A stretch of DNA of 64,000 nucleotides from positions 124,001 through 188,000 of the forward strand of contig NC_057379.1 of the NCBI RefSeq assembly GCF_016906535.1, in the 5' to 3' direction. Both the position numbers and the translations under genes were made by a program. The notes under the pieces were generated by a model. It saw nothing but the letters and a program-made list of their open reading frames with translations, was not told the DNA's origin and did no database searches. This DNA comes from Rhizoctonia solani (Eukaryota > Basidiomycota > Agaricomycetes > Cantharellales > Ceratobasidiaceae). Shown here piece by piece: positions 41,203 through 54,400 of the stretch (positions are counted from its first letter, which is position 1; every line of letters begins with the position of its first letter).

Positions 41203-41959
41203 TCACGCACCGGAATTATCGGTAGTAGAAGCTCTTTTGCGGCTTCGGTCAATATCCCGAGTTAAAACCTCACCCAACAGCATTGTTGCGATTACACTCA
41301 TAACGCCAACTATCATAGGCACTAGGGCAATAGCAAGATGCGTCCGAGTAGGAAAGGGAAATCTAATGGTGTAATCAAACATTCCGATGGTGAACAGTAA
41401 ACTCGACCAGTACGTGGCTACAGGTGGACAGGTAATGGCTATCGGGACAAGATGTGCGCCAGAGAATCTTTTCTTCTGGACCAGAATCTTCATTTCGTCG
41501 TTAGATATATCCAACGCCTTGACAGATAAATAGTTGGCTACAAAGAGGCCAACGACTGCGACCACTGAACCGCTGAGCCACAGTGCGGTCGCCAGAGCAG
41601 GGGGCTCTGGAGTCAGGGCTAGGATAGCTGCCATCAAAGTGGCAAGCAGCGCTAACTGGTTGTGTGCAAGATATTGTGAGCTACGGGTCTTATATACTTG
41701 TCCCACATTAGGAGCTTACGGTGGTGCTCAAACGGGTCCATTCTCTTTGCTGGCGGCGCCTCCATTCGATCCCTTCGTTGTCAGCGTTGGAGCTTTCGAT
41801 CGCGTACCGGTTGAATCGCTGAATGTATGTACTCCCCATACCAAACAGCAGCAGAACATCTAAGATACGCCATATAGGTAAGCGCTTTGAATCAGTATGT
41901 GTAGAGTTTGTAGAATGTACGTTAGGTGTACAACTCTTAGTAGAAGGTGCGGGGGCCAT
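41203..41959 (-). CDS. Small polytopic membrane protein
   Basis: Two exons (41720-41959, 41203-41655) joined by a 64-nt intron with GTAAGC donor and CAG acceptor, giving 230 residues in frame. The N-terminus is a Ser/Thr/His-rich segment, then one weak hydrophobic stretch, a basic/acidic linker (EWRRRQQREWTRL), two hydrophobic helices (LALLATLMAAILAL; WLSGSVVAVVGLFVANY), and two more toward the C-terminus (IALVPMIVGVMSVIATML). The linker-plus-helices pattern is common in lineage-specific agaricomycete membrane proteins of unknown role. I cannot name the family. Confidence 0.6.
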
Positions 41960-43599
41960 CAAGAGGAGAAGCAAAGTGAATGCTTCAACCTGCGCGGTAT
42001 TTATATTTTTCCGTTGCCACAAAGGATGTGATTGGCGCCAGGATGTTACATAGCATGTCGAGTTGATATCGACTATGAGTTTAAGTGATTGACGCTTGGA
42101 ACGACCCCTGAGTAGTTATAAGTGATTTTGAGCTTAGATTAAACCGATATGGAATCTAATGCAACGCGGCTTTTGCTCCTCAGTTGTCACCCTCGACCTA
42201 GCTACAAACAATTTCGCATGTGTCTAGCTTCTCCTTTATCCTAGCTAGCCATCATGATGGCTTATTTACGCCAGGAAGTAATAACCATGGTCCCGGAGGC
42301 TTTGGAGGATTCAGGTTCTGGATAAGTGGGAACGAGAGATTGGGTGCGGCGGCGCTAAGATTGCTACATAACCGATCCCCGCCTAAACGGCCTGAGAAGA
42401 ATTGCCAGCATTTTGCGAGGATGGCAATGCAGATGGTTGGGAAATACCGCACCTCTCCCGGTGGTTGAATCAGCCTTTTAGATGGTATCCAACATGCGCT
42501 TGCTTTCAGCTTTTGTTCCACTTTGGGATGACACGTAGTTAGTCTGCGAATGCAATCAGGTTATTTGTCTGATTGACTTACTCCATCAGCCGAGTCGCGT
42601 ATTGGTCGCAACTCTCCACACTGCTCGGGAATGAAGGCAAGGTTTTTGTTGCTCTCGTATAGAGTAGAGAGATTGACGTAGTTTCAAGCTATTGTCAACG
42701 TGGGATTAAGATAGCTCTGACGAGTTGGGTGCTCGCGTGATATGTATAGGATTCCATTTGTGGTAGTTTGGACTTCCAAGATACTATTATACAACATTTG
42801 GTTTCGCAACACATGTCAGGATAACACGCGACTAAGGATGAATATCGTCCTCAATGGGTATGCCGGCTTACGTGTGTAAGCGGCGGATTGTAAAGATCAT
42901 ATAGAGACCTGGCAATGGGCGGTTCACGTGCAAAACTTCCATCTTGTCTTATTATCCTATTCACAAATTTAAAAACAATCCGTATTATTTCGCCCCATAA
43001 ATTTGCGCTGTGAATAGTCTCCTATTGACATAACTCACTCCCGTGTGTGTAAAACGCTGTCAATTCCTGGTCCGATGTTTTGACAAGTCATTTCCTTAAC
43101 ATTGCTAAGCCCCCAGCGGCAGTCTCCGTACCTGGCGCCCGACCCAGTACCTTCCTACTTAAGAAGTAGAATAGCCATCCACATTAGAGTAAGTAATTAA
43201 CATTTACTCACTGAGTTCAGTTTCATCGATACTAGGGTTCAGCTCGATAGCGAGGCTAACCTGGGCCTGTCCGTTCTCGAGGGGTGAGCATATGTACATG
43301 GGTGGGACTTCTTAAGATCTTGGCAGCATACAACTACTCTACTAAAGTACTAGTTGTCGCAAGGGCTCCAAGCTTGAATTGATCACAGCTTTTGAGTAAA
43401 ATCATCCGTATATTGGCATGATCCGGAAGTTTGCGCATGCACTGTGAGAGAGTACTGAACCTTGCATATGATAGTGCCACACGAAGCTCCCAAGAGCCGG
43501 CCTTAAAAATCAAGACCAACCTTTGGTTGATGATGAACGAGAATCGCTGTGGATAATAAAGGTATGTAAAGCGCAGTAGTTTCCTGAGGAAAAAATTAT
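41960..43599. other. Intergenic, no gene recognised
   Basis: About 1.6 kb. A short Pro/Gly-rich frame around 42220-42520 is open on both strands without splice or family support. Nothing else is recognisable. Confidence 0.4.
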
Positions 43600-45413
43600 T
43601 TAAGATTGTACATAGGGAGGAGGATTATCCATATTATTTGTATTAACCTCACTGCCTTCGCTCGTGCTTGACATAGCTCTCCAGCTACCACTAGCCATGT
43701 TAGAAGATCCACATGCTCTGATAAGGTCATTAGTACCCTGAATAGGTTGTTTTGATGCCCTAGGTCCGAGATCTATATGTAACGTTAAATTTAATGCGCG
43801 ATTGATCTGAGCGAAAACGCGACGCTCACTTGCAGGTAAAATAACTGGGGTTGATGGCCGGTAAGGCTCAGAAATATATCCCCATGCTGGTTGAGAATGA
43901 ATTTGATGGGTAGACCCAGGACCGGGGTTGAGCAAGGGAGGTCCATCGGAGTTCTTTGGTTCAAAGTAAGGTGGACGCGCCGGGGTGTGACGGCGCCGCG
44001 CAAACATATACCCTACTCCGCACAAGGCAAAGATAACAACCCCTCCGACAACCCCTCCGACAATCAGACCTATTGGCAGACTCGTTTTCAGCGAAGGTGA
44101 GGCAGGCTCACTGTAGATATGGGTTGTTGTTAATGATCCCAATTAGTCAGATGGGCATGCATGACATACGTTGGGAGGTACCTAACGAATATATGCATAT
44201 ATCACACCTTTGGTATCCGTTAAAACAAATATTTACCGGAAGAAATCAAGGGTTGCCCATAGGCCAGCTGTATCTTGATGGGTTATAACCACAGTGTGTT
44301 CACCATACGGTAAATGCGACACGTTCCATAGTACTCGCTGAGCGGACTATAAACGTAGGAATAAGAAACCGCCCAGGTTTGAATTCGTCATTCTAGAAAA
44401 CTCACTATGAATGTGGCATCACCACTCACGAGCCAGCTTCGTTCTCCATCCAATGTCACGTTTACCTTTCCGTGTCCAGGACTCAAGTCTGTGTAGTACC
44501 AGGCAGCTGTACCGTTGAATTTGAACGAAGCGTATGCGCCAGTCTGGCTAGTCCGATGCATAGTGTTTCCGTAATGGAATGCATGATATTGGGACGTCTT
44601 GGGCTGGATTATTGGCTATCATGTAGTAGCCATTGGTGAGAAAAGTACGTACCTGAACCGCAGGGTCCCAACCTACAGAATAAGAAACACGGGTAAGGTC
44701 ATTGTCGTCAACCGTCACAGCTTCAGCTGGGATGCTTGAAGCTGCTCTAGAATATGAAATTCAGTCTGAAGGAGTAATTTGTTGACTAGCTAGGTATACT
44801 TACGGCCCGGCGAGTGAGGGTGTGAACCCGTGGTCCGATTCGATGCTGGTACCGATTAGCTGCAACTTCAAAACAGCAAACCTAACGATCTTACACAAAG
44901 TAATCAAGCCCAATATATTCTCCGTCTTTCCCTACATGACTGATAACTATTTGGTGGTCACCAGGACCAAGGTTGTCTTTGCTCCAGAGTAGCTGCTGAT
45001 ACTGAAGTGATGAAGCATTGGATAGTACTGGCTCTCCTTTCTGATCACCGTCGAGGAAGACAAGAGCTTGTCCATGAGGGTAGTCGCGATCAGCATAATA
45101 ATGTATAGCATTGCCTGTTTACACGATGTTTGGGGGCCAATTCGACGGTGCATAGGACATGTCACTTGCCTTGAAAAAAATAGATCAGATTTGACATAGA
45201 TGCTCTAACAGTGTGCAAGCTGCCATTGAATCGGTTGTGATCGTACGGCTCCGTATACCAGTCCGGACCATATTGAATTCCATCTGGCCGAAATAAACTA
45301 AACACTTCTGTATCATCCACAGTTTTGTTCACGCGCTGTTGGCCATAGACCCAGGAAGCCGATAGCAAGGCTACAATAGACAGAAAACGAGAACTCAAGC
45401 AAGTAAGCCTCAT
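43600..45413 (-). CDS. Single-pass membrane protein, paralog B
   Basis: Eight exons: 45170-45413, 44897-45114, 44804-44859, 44653-44746, 44406-44603, 44237-44346, 43830-44110, 43600-43772; the same intron phases as paralog A, and exons 5 and 6 have identical lengths in both; 457 residues. The first intron uses a GC donor (GCAAGT). Signal peptide (LSIVALLSASWVYG), duplicated ectodomain halves (LGPGDHQIVISH; GEHTVVITHQD), a Gly/Val-rich transmembrane helix (VVGGVVIFALCGVGYMF), ARRR, and a tail ending PPPYVQS with a PPxY motif. I chose ATG 45413 because it begins the signal peptide; an upstream in-frame codon would place 19 residues before it. Confidence 0.8.
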
Positions 45414-47399
45414 ACCAAAGATGACACAGAATGAATGTGGTGGTAAGAATTGAGAATCCACATGAAGCACACTTCAAATACCTAGGTATGAAACTGCTTC
45501 TTCTCCAGGAAGAGTTGTGTTCCGTTCTGCGAGTCACTTTCTTCCCAGGGACAATCTCGGCGTTGGATTCGTCGCCGTGTGCGCAGCCACATGCTAGGGT
45601 GCGCTGGAAGCATGGGTTCTAGGCCCGCTAATCCACCGCCGAGATCCCTTCGAATACTATCAATTGCAAGTCAGAAAGCTTGAATCCCCGCCGGCTCACA
45701 AACTTTAAGACTTTGCTGGTAGAAACACTAGTGATTACAGAATGTATTGAAGGCTTAACAGTATCGTTCAGGTTTTCATTTTGGTCTGTTTTTTGGAGAT
45801 CCCCATTCCGGGTATCTCGGGCCAACAAATCTCGGCAAATACTAACCATCAGACCATAGCCCAGATATTGTTTCAACAAATAAAGCAAGCTAATGAGAAG
45901 GATGATATCTTGATGAATAGCCACTGGTTTGGCGATAGATGAAGCCAGACACTAACCTGCTCCTCCAGCAGCCAGGTATTTATCATAGTAGAACACAAAG
46001 GTGTGGATTTTCTGAGAAAAGTGAATCAACCGCTATGTTCGCGAACCTAGACCCTCAGTTCGCCGTTGTGTACTTTGCGACCTTGCGTTCTTGGTTTTAG
46101 GTGCGGATGCTTGGCAAAACCTAGACTCGATGTGGATTTTCCTCATTTTGGGGGTTCGCCAAGAACCATCGCACCCCGATTCCACCCCTGTGACCGTACA
46201 ACTGTTCTAATCCGCTGTGCTTTGTTGGTGCTTCCACCTGTGCTCCTGTTGTGTCTTTTCCATGTAGTGGCGTTGGTTAGCTTTCTCCCCTCATAGTTTG
46301 TTAAATGCTGGATTCAAAAAAAAAAGTCCGATCCATGCATATATATTGACGCCCAAGTTGATGCTGTGCACCAACGTAATGTGCGAAATTTCTACTCTAA
46401 TTTACCTCCTATATTTCCCTTCCGAGAAATTGATGGAATTGGCTGAGAAAATCTCAGTATCGTTCGAAACTTCTGTACCCTGGATTCCAGTCAGCGTGGT
46501 AGGCCCACCATTTACCAGCGAGGGATTGTCGGCATTGTCGGTATATGCGACGAAAACTAGAGGCTCATGATTATGAAAGGTCAACCTGACTGGAATAATT
46601 CTGTTGGTATATTATCTTGTATATCTTCACTACCTAGGGGACTTGTCGTCACGTGCTCTGCGAGCGAGCGGTGAAATTTACGCAATTAGTTGGAGATGGT
46701 TTGCCGGTGGATACAACTACTTCACGCCAGGTTATATTACTATCCGGTTAGATTGAAGGAGCCTAAAGTAGACTGCCATCGTCCTTACTAGTGACCAAAG
46801 CAGCGGCAGGGACTTGGCTGGGAGAACGACAGAACCAGAATCATCATTCAACGTGCAATAGCTGATGTGATATAAGGACAGGAGCATCGGGGTCTTTCGG
46901 GGAGAAAGTCATAATATTCGATGATTGCAGTCGCAAGTTACTATGATATAATGTTTCAAAGATGGGCCCATGTAGGGTAATATTATTTGCAGATACACAG
47001 ATGCCAAGAATATTCGGATTAAGCGTTTTGTTCCTGATGATTTCGTACTCAACTAGCCAATGCCGGAATCACATTCCTTCCCTAAAAGTGCCGAAATCCT
47101 TAATGGGTTCCTATCCATCTGGGACATATGCACTGCTAAAGGTTCTCACAGACCAAAGATATAGTGAACTTGGTGGGCGACCAGTCAATGGTGAATTATG
47201 ATGGGAGTAATTCGCTCGAGAAACGCAGCAGCATGGGTGATTTCCGTCAACGAGCTAGTATCGGTGTTCATGAGTAATTAATATTTTCTCCTCAAGTCGA
47301 CAGTTCTACAGCACAGGTACACCTGAGAGATCGTATAAGGTTAAGAATTTCTACAATAAGTCGGTAGATCAATACACTAGCAGTTCTGCCGAAAGTTCC
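45414..47399. other. Intergenic, upstream part duplicated
   Basis: No supported gene in about 2 kb. 46800-46990 resembles 34870-35040 and lies at an equivalent distance upstream of the paralogous gene. A frame near 45628-45924 has a hydrophobic start but no ATG or splice support. Confidence 0.45.
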
Positions 47400-48012
47400 C
47401 TACCTCTTCCCAAGTTGTTTTTCAAGCATCAGGAATGCTTTCATGGTCGGATCGAGATCCAAGTTATCCAGTCCCTCTTTTTCTTCTTCGTTACTGGCAG
47501 TAACTTCCTTCATTTCTTGCTTTTGAAGATCTCCCGGCCATTCATGCATAGGAATAGATAGCTCGCGGAGTCTGCCACGGGCATTCCGGGCTTCCTTCTT
47601 GTAATCGTCGAGTGAAGAGAAATATAAATCGTAGACACAGACCGCACAGCCGGACATACAGCATTCTGTAATCATTCATCAATAGTGAGCGATGTGCAAG
47701 GGTCGTGGACGTGCCATCTGATTCTGGAGGTTTAGGTCTCTGAGGTATTTTTATTCCTCCTAAGAATATATCTTTGGGTGTACTGGCTGACGGTGAGATT
47801 ACGTCCGTGGTAGCCTTGAGCCCTGTCTGATCTACAATCGCAGCTTTGGTCGCTTCATGGTCGAGAACATGCCTCTCGGCCGGATGCGGGGAATGTAGTC
47901 TAGCGAGTTCCCAGTATCTTCCAGAGAGATTTCGGGCTCTAGTGGACACACATCGAGTATCCGCCGGACGCCGAGCGAGTATTCTTAGCCATGGTGGAAA
48001 AGAGCAGAGCAT
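47400..48012 (-). CDS. Oxidoreductase-like domain protein (OXLD1-type), mitochondrial
   Basis: Two exons (47715-48012, 47400-47665), 187 residues. The second exon opens with CCMSGCAVCVYDLY, the Cys-rich hallmark of the oxidoreductase-like domain (Pfam Oxidored-like), preceded by the usual PxxPxPP stretch (IPQRPKPPESDE) split by the intron. The ATG at 48012 starts a basic, Ser/Arg-rich presequence (WLRILARRPADTRC), typical of mitochondrial import. The intron has a GC donor (GCACGT) and TTACAG acceptor; only this join restores the conserved motif. The molecular role of the family is not settled. Its start lies 111 bp from the divergent gene at 48123. Confidence 0.8.
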
Positions 48013-48122
48013 GGATTGATCACGTGGCTGAGTCAGCTTAGGGCTCTTTGCACCGAATTCGAATTTGCGTCTGTCCACCGTCGCCATCCCCTCCGTCTCC
48101 GTCTTCACCACCTTTGCCAGCC
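48013..48122. promoter_or_regulatory. Short bidirectional promoter region
   Basis: 110 bp between divergent starts (48012 minus, 48123 plus), rich in CCGTC/CCACC pyrimidine blocks just before the plus-strand ATG. It may drive both genes. Confidence 0.4.
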
Positions 48123-48957
48123 ATGTCTTCGTCACAGGGAAATCAGCAAACCGTGAGCAACGGTGGATCGCAGGTTGGGTCTTGTCAGTACAATTTATTT
48201 GTGATCCATTCGTTTATTTTATTGACGCGGTGATGTTCGTTTAGCGACCGCCCCTGCGAGCTCGGGCTCTACGAACACTATTCCCCAGACTGCACCTCCC
48301 GGCACTCTATCCTTTACGATCCCATCTTCCACAGCTACTCCATCGTACTATAAAATCATGGCCAATAACCCTATCACTTTCGGATGGAATTTCACGAGTT
48401 TGCTTTCCACTCCAGCCTCGCTTACTCTTCACGCGTACTGCACTGCAAATGGATACACCTACCCCGTTGGACCGACGGGATCAGCAGGAACTGTCGTGGG
48501 CGTAATCCCCGGCACGGCTACACAGGTGCGGATGAGGTGTCATGAAAAGGGGATGTGCTGATGTAATAACACCCCTTGGTTCGCAGGTGGTGTGGGACGC
48601 TTACCAACAGCAGTTTGAGCAAGGCGCCAACCCGCTTCAGCCCGAGACATACACCCTGCGGATTTTCGATGAGCGAGGGTGGACTGTTGCCGCTGCACCT
48701 GGGCTTTTGAATGCAAACCAGAACCTCAAGTTTGCAATGTACACTCCGGCCGCGTACACACCTCTTGAATGTAGGTTATTCATGTTCACTTTCGTAGCTA
48801 AGGCTAATAGTCGTTGCCAGCTGGGTGGAGGTGCGTGACATGTAGTGCTGCCACGCCGAATATTTCATCTCCTTCGTTTATGGCCCTGGGAATGACAATG
48901 ATCGTTATGTTGATCTCTGGCATTGGTCTACTGAGAGGGTTAATCAGGAACTGGTAA
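48123..48957 (+). CDS. DUF7137-like secreted or membrane protein
   Basis: Four exons (48123-48183, 48245-48525, 48587-48770, 48821-48957), 220 residues, all GT-AG. After a Ser/Thr/Gln-rich N-terminus the core has YYKIMANNPITFGWNFT, GVIPGTATQVVWDAY, YTLRIFDERG and NLKFAMYTPAAYTPLE, matching a family seen across agaricomycetes and annotated DUF7137. A C-terminal hydrophobic helix (MALGMTMIVMLISGIGLL) followed by RGLIRNW is likely a membrane anchor. Function unknown; a cell-surface role is inferred. Family name is from memory. Confidence 0.72.
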
Positions 48958-51443
48958 GTACAGTCATCCGGAATGTGACTACCGACCCGATCTGATCGAC
49001 TCCTTCGATTGTCTATGCTCTGTGGCAACCCTTTCGTAATTTACACTCAACTCAGATCGAAACCCTGAACTCCCAAAAATAGATTTAGTACTCATGGACA
49101 TAACGTTTGGTCATCGTTTGCATTGCGTCCCGTATCACGGCCTTGCCTCTCCCTAATGACACTTTTCTACACATGTATATGGACCATGCCCCACTCGCTT
49201 TTGGTTTCTTCTGTTCGTACAGTATCTCAGTTTATTCAGTGGTTTCGATGATAGAGGACTTTGGACTTTACGACTGGTAGCAGTCGGATCACTTTGCTTG
49301 ATCAAGACCTTGCTTGTTGATGGTGTCGATCCCCGGGTTCAAAAACTCTGGACTGTATCCAAATGAAACCTATATATAACAGCTCATTACGAGAGCTCTA
49401 GGTCCCGTGTATATGATCGAGGATCATGCTTGGCGAGACTGGCAGTGTGCTGAATCCGGTTATGATGCCGACGTACACGTGACACGCGTAGCACCAGTCA
49501 CATTTTTGCTTCTTCCCCTTGAGATAGACACTGTGTTCGAATAGTCAGCGATGTGAACTAAAGTATACTTGTGTTCAGTATCATAATCTCATGGATACCC
49601 CTACGAGGCTTGGATATATTAGGAGTCAAGACCACGTGCAAATCGTGGACGATGCTTACAATCAGCGACAAATGCGATTAGAGGCCGAGAACGAGTGCCA
49701 CTATATTATCTCTGAAGTTATATGACTCCAGGCACAAAAGTGATGAGCTATCGAATTCTGTAGAGAATGCGTCATATCGTCAGGGTATGTCCCGATATTT
49801 CCCACAGAGGACCAAGTGTACTGTTGAGCTCACATGCTCGCTTCTCTCCACCATGCCTACACTTTTCCCCTAGACCTCAGGTATTAGTTTGTTCGGTCTT
49901 TTGGGGTGTTAAATTGTAACAGTTAGCTTCAAGTTTTGTCTCATCGCAAACTTTTTACGAGGCAGTCCTCTTGCGGCATATGTGTGACCACAAGCATGCA
50001 CCCATATGTCCTACCATTTAATTTGTGATTCAACGCGCCGATTGTAGCATACTTGAGCTTTTGGTGGAATCACTACGGTAATTGATTTTTTCGATTCTTT
50101 GGGATGACCTGTACCACACCTTTGTCGTAGGGGCGAAGGGACGGTGAGACTACTATCCGTCTTTGGCTGGTACGAATCGCTGTTTCATGAGATTAGACAC
50201 TCCGAGGGGATAAATAGAGCTCAAAACGAGGGCATTAGGTGGGTTAACAAAAGTTCTAATAGGATAAAGACGCCTTGAGGTTTCTTTTCCTTCATATCTG
50301 AGTTAAGATTGGATATGCATAGACCTGATTGGTTTAAGTGCCATATGCGGGACTATATATTACCATTAATGGCTGTGTAAGACCGTGAATGTTACAGTGT
50401 TACAGTACGGATGACTACTTTCACACTGCGTCACTGACGGTGATGCTTCACATACTAAATGTTTGAAATGCAACACGCAAGGTTTTCTCTAAAAGGACCA
50501 AAATAGATAGTTTCACTATGGCTCCGACACTGTGCTATACTATACTCTACTCTAGACATCGACTGACCTTGCCAATGAATCAGAGATCTCTCATTGGACA
50601 TCCGGTTTCTCGGAATGCACCTCGTTATCAAATACTCGGATGATGGTCGGCCTCTGTGTGGCAAATTTAGTTCTATAAAAATCAATGTTTCTTGGATGGA
50701 GCCATATTGAACCTGGGCACTCGATAGATCCTTAATGGTCTCAGCTGAGCTCCTCAATAATGACTATTGATCGATCTTTTCCCTTAGGCCTTCAACTTGC
50801 GGTTTTCGCACAATTGCGACATAGCCTCTTGGAGTGGTGGCTCAATTATGTGCGAAGCTTCCGCAGTTGTGATTACCGCTCAGTATGCCACACACCATAT
50901 TTTGGGAAAAACTGTCGTTTAACGGTGTGCACCTATCCATGTTGAACAGTAGCGCCTCATGGTGATACCCAGAGGAAACGATCGTGCTCACAATTTTATT
51001 TGCTGGAAGCAACTGCCATCTCTTGCGATTCTGTGCATATTCGGAGCATGAAATTGTTCTATTGAGACTTCGACGCATCTCGTTATTCGATTTCTTCTCG
51101 AATGATTTACGTTGATATCGGCACATTCAAACTTGGTATTGTGCCTTGCAATATGAACTCGTCACCGAATCAGAATCAACCTTACTAGTGCGTGCTCCAA
51201 CCCCTTGATGGGAAACGTTTTCGGTGACTCAGAACGGAACTGAGCATCCACCGACCATGGCCAATCCTATTTAGCCCAACAGAGACTCCCACCAGAAATA
51301 GCATCAGCCTTGGTTCCTTCCTTTGCACTGGTTTTGCTTGTCTCTCACTCTTTACACTACCTCACGCATTACTATTAGTCTTTTACACCACCACTACCTA
51401 ATTCCTGGTCTACATTCACTATCATATATCACATTGCGTCTTA
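48958..51443. other. Intergenic, no gene recognised
   Basis: About 2.5 kb without a convincing coding model. The last 140 bp before 51444 are CT-rich with TATA-less initiator-like sequence, as expected for the multicopper oxidase promoter. Confidence 0.45.
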
Positions 51444-54400
51444 ATGCGTATATCTACCTTGTTCCCGACGGTCGCTCTCCTTTGGGTCGCTCTGGTGGAT
51501 GCCAAGTTGGTCAAGTACACCCTCACGGTGAGTTCTTCAATGCTTGGTATGAGTCGTATGACCCGCTGACAGTCGCCAATGGACATGTACATTAGATCAC
51601 TAACGGCACTATCTCCCCTGACGGTACGAAAGTTTAAAATTAATTGCCAAGGTCTGTGTTTTTCTAATGGATCATATAGGTAACCCTCGAGGAGCATGGC
51701 TAATAAACGGCCAAACACCTGGACCACATCTAGTGTTTGATGAAGGGGACCAGGCTGAAGTGAGTTATTAAGATGTTATTCATACCTTTTTCTGAATTTT
51801 ATCCCATAGATTCGAGTTATTAATCATGGGTTTGAACCTACCACTATTCACTGGCATGGGTGGGTCAATGCTTGGAATCGGTCACCGGCACGTAGGCTCA
51901 ACTGTTTGCCAAAATTAGGATCGAGCAGAAGGGAACACCTTGGTCCGATGGTGTACCAGGCCTTACTCAGTATGAGAATCATTCCTTGAATAATGTTCAG
52001 TCCACTAAACTTTCCCAAAGATATCCCATATCAGTCGGACAGGATTTCATCTATCGGTTCAACCTCACCCAATATGGCTTCCACTGTATGTTCAGTTATC
52101 ACACCGCTTACAATTACACTAAATGAGCTGTTTATATCAGGGTATCATTCGCATTATGTGAGTTTCAAATACCATTTTGAATACCTTGAATTAACGCTAG
52201 GCAGAAAATGCAAATGGACGACGGTCTCAAAGGAACTATCTTTATCCGGCCAAGACCTACCCGTGCCAACCCGTTCAAACAAATTTCGACCAACCCGGAT
52301 ACAATCAAACGCCTCGAGAAGGCAGCTAATAATGCGCTGATGTTCAACACGTAGGCCAACCTGCTGTTGTGCATATATCTAGCTGATCTATTCTCGAATA
52401 GTTACGATTACAAGCACTACATGTCTGATTGGTGGATGTCTGAATGGAAACGAACTGGAATCGAGCAGCTCTGCGTTGATAATATTCTGAGTGAGTCAAA
52501 CAAGTTATTGTTATATTTCAATGAGACTGAGAAAATGTTGGCGTTAGTTAATGGCAGAGGACAAGTAGCTTGCCCCAATAAAGCAATTGTCGAACCTTTG
52601 GTTCTCGACGTTCAGAAGCCCCTCACGCCCAAAGGGTATGTATTCAACCGGGTTATCTCACACCAAAGCTAATCCACACATACACCAGATGCATGTCTCC
52701 GAACAATACAGTTATGTATCCTTTCTCAGACTCGAAGGTATGTCATCAATATATGAAGTTATCTATCTATATGCTGAACGAATTGAGTTTTAGCCTGATA
52801 TTGTGTAAGCTCTTCAACAACGAATCGAGGCAAGTTTATTGACTTTCGTAGATCCTCGAAGGTGTTTTATGAATGCACCAATACTACTACTAACCTCCAG
52901 CACTGGGTTGTTAACAAGAACGATAAGTGGGTCGCGTTCAACTTATTGGTGAGGAACAAGATGACCATGCGCTGGCGAGTAACTTATACGATTTTTGGTT
53001 AAAAGAACAGTGGGGCCCTCTGGGATCTGCGGGTCTCTGTCGATTCTCACACACTTTATATCTGTGAGCGACTACTTATTAGTCAATTACTTGTGCTCAT
53101 ACCATCTTAAGACGCTGCGGATGGAAATTATGTCAGGATTAAGAAGGCGAACTCTATCACCATCCCTGTCGGTACGTAGCTACACGTTTCTGGTGGCAGT
53201 TCTTAGTAACAATGTCCCATCAGGGGAACGCTATTCGTTCTTTGTTAAGGCATGAGGCCCGTGGCATTTTCATGTTTATTTACTGATGTGAAAACTTCCT
53301 TAGCTTGACCAACCTGTTGATGATTATGTAGTACGGGTCGGTAAGTGTTGAGGATTGACATTGGAAAGGATTAGCTTTTGATTGATTCTCTTTACAGCCG
53401 CCGCTGTTAGTTCATGTCATAACAAAGCCTTGTCTAAGCTGGCGACTCATTTTGCCATCTAGGTTGTCCCCCAAATGCAATCCGGCTTTGGTGTATTGTC
53501 TTACACTAAGAGAGGCTCGACCACTGCAACTGGACCTCCAGTCAAAACAACCCCCACCGCCAAGAGCCCCGTAGGTTTATTTAACTGAGCGAATTTAGGG
53601 ATTTTTCACTAAATAACAGCCTTTCATAGTTTATTGATTATGTCGGAAATATGCGAGTTCTTTTCTCAGAAACTCTTCTATGGAATGCTGAGGGTCTTAT
53701 TTTTTCCAGTATTAATAACGGGACTGACCTTGCTACTCATGCGCTTGCTCCTTACCCCGCTAATCCTCCACCCCAAGGTTTTTCATCCCTCTATGATATC
53801 CTATTGTTTTCTAATATTATTATTAGGGCCTGCTGATCGCACGATTCGCCTTAATGTCGAACGCCCTGAGGAAATGGAATGGACTTTGAACGGTGTACCT
53901 TGGCACGAACATAGCGATGATACAATCCCTCTGCTATTTGACCCTGCCAGCTTTTCGCACCTGGATAATCGGACCCATTTCTCCTACCCTTACGGAACTC
54001 TGGTCGATGTCATTATGGTCATCAATGCGGGTAATCCAGCACTCCACCCTCCTCATCCTATGCGTAAGCAGTTGGCTTTACTTTTATACGCTGTGAAATC
54101 GATACGTAACTTTACTACAGACAAACATAGCAACAAGGCTTGGTTTTTGGTATGCAGCATTATGTTTGAGTGAAAAATGTGCCCAATAACAGCGGTTCTC
54201 AGGGATCTGGTACTGGCGACTTCCCTTATGAAACTATTTATGATGCCATTCAAGCAAACTATACAAACATCAACATTGTCAACCCGCCTTATCGTAAGTC
54301 TGATTTGTTGGTTATTGCGCATACATTTAATTCATTTTTCCTGATAGGTGATGATTTCGTGACGGTAAGGATGGGCGAAATCAATAGACGGATAACACGT

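Noticed and set aside
42220..42521. Short frames open on both strands
   Set aside because: No splice-consistent extension or recognisable motif.
45628..45924. 98-codon frame with hydrophobic N-terminus
   Set aside because: No ATG at its start, no family, and not conserved in the duplicated region near 33900.
50455..51126. Overlapping frames of ~95-100 codons on the minus strand
   Set aside because: Low complexity, no introns joining them into a longer product.
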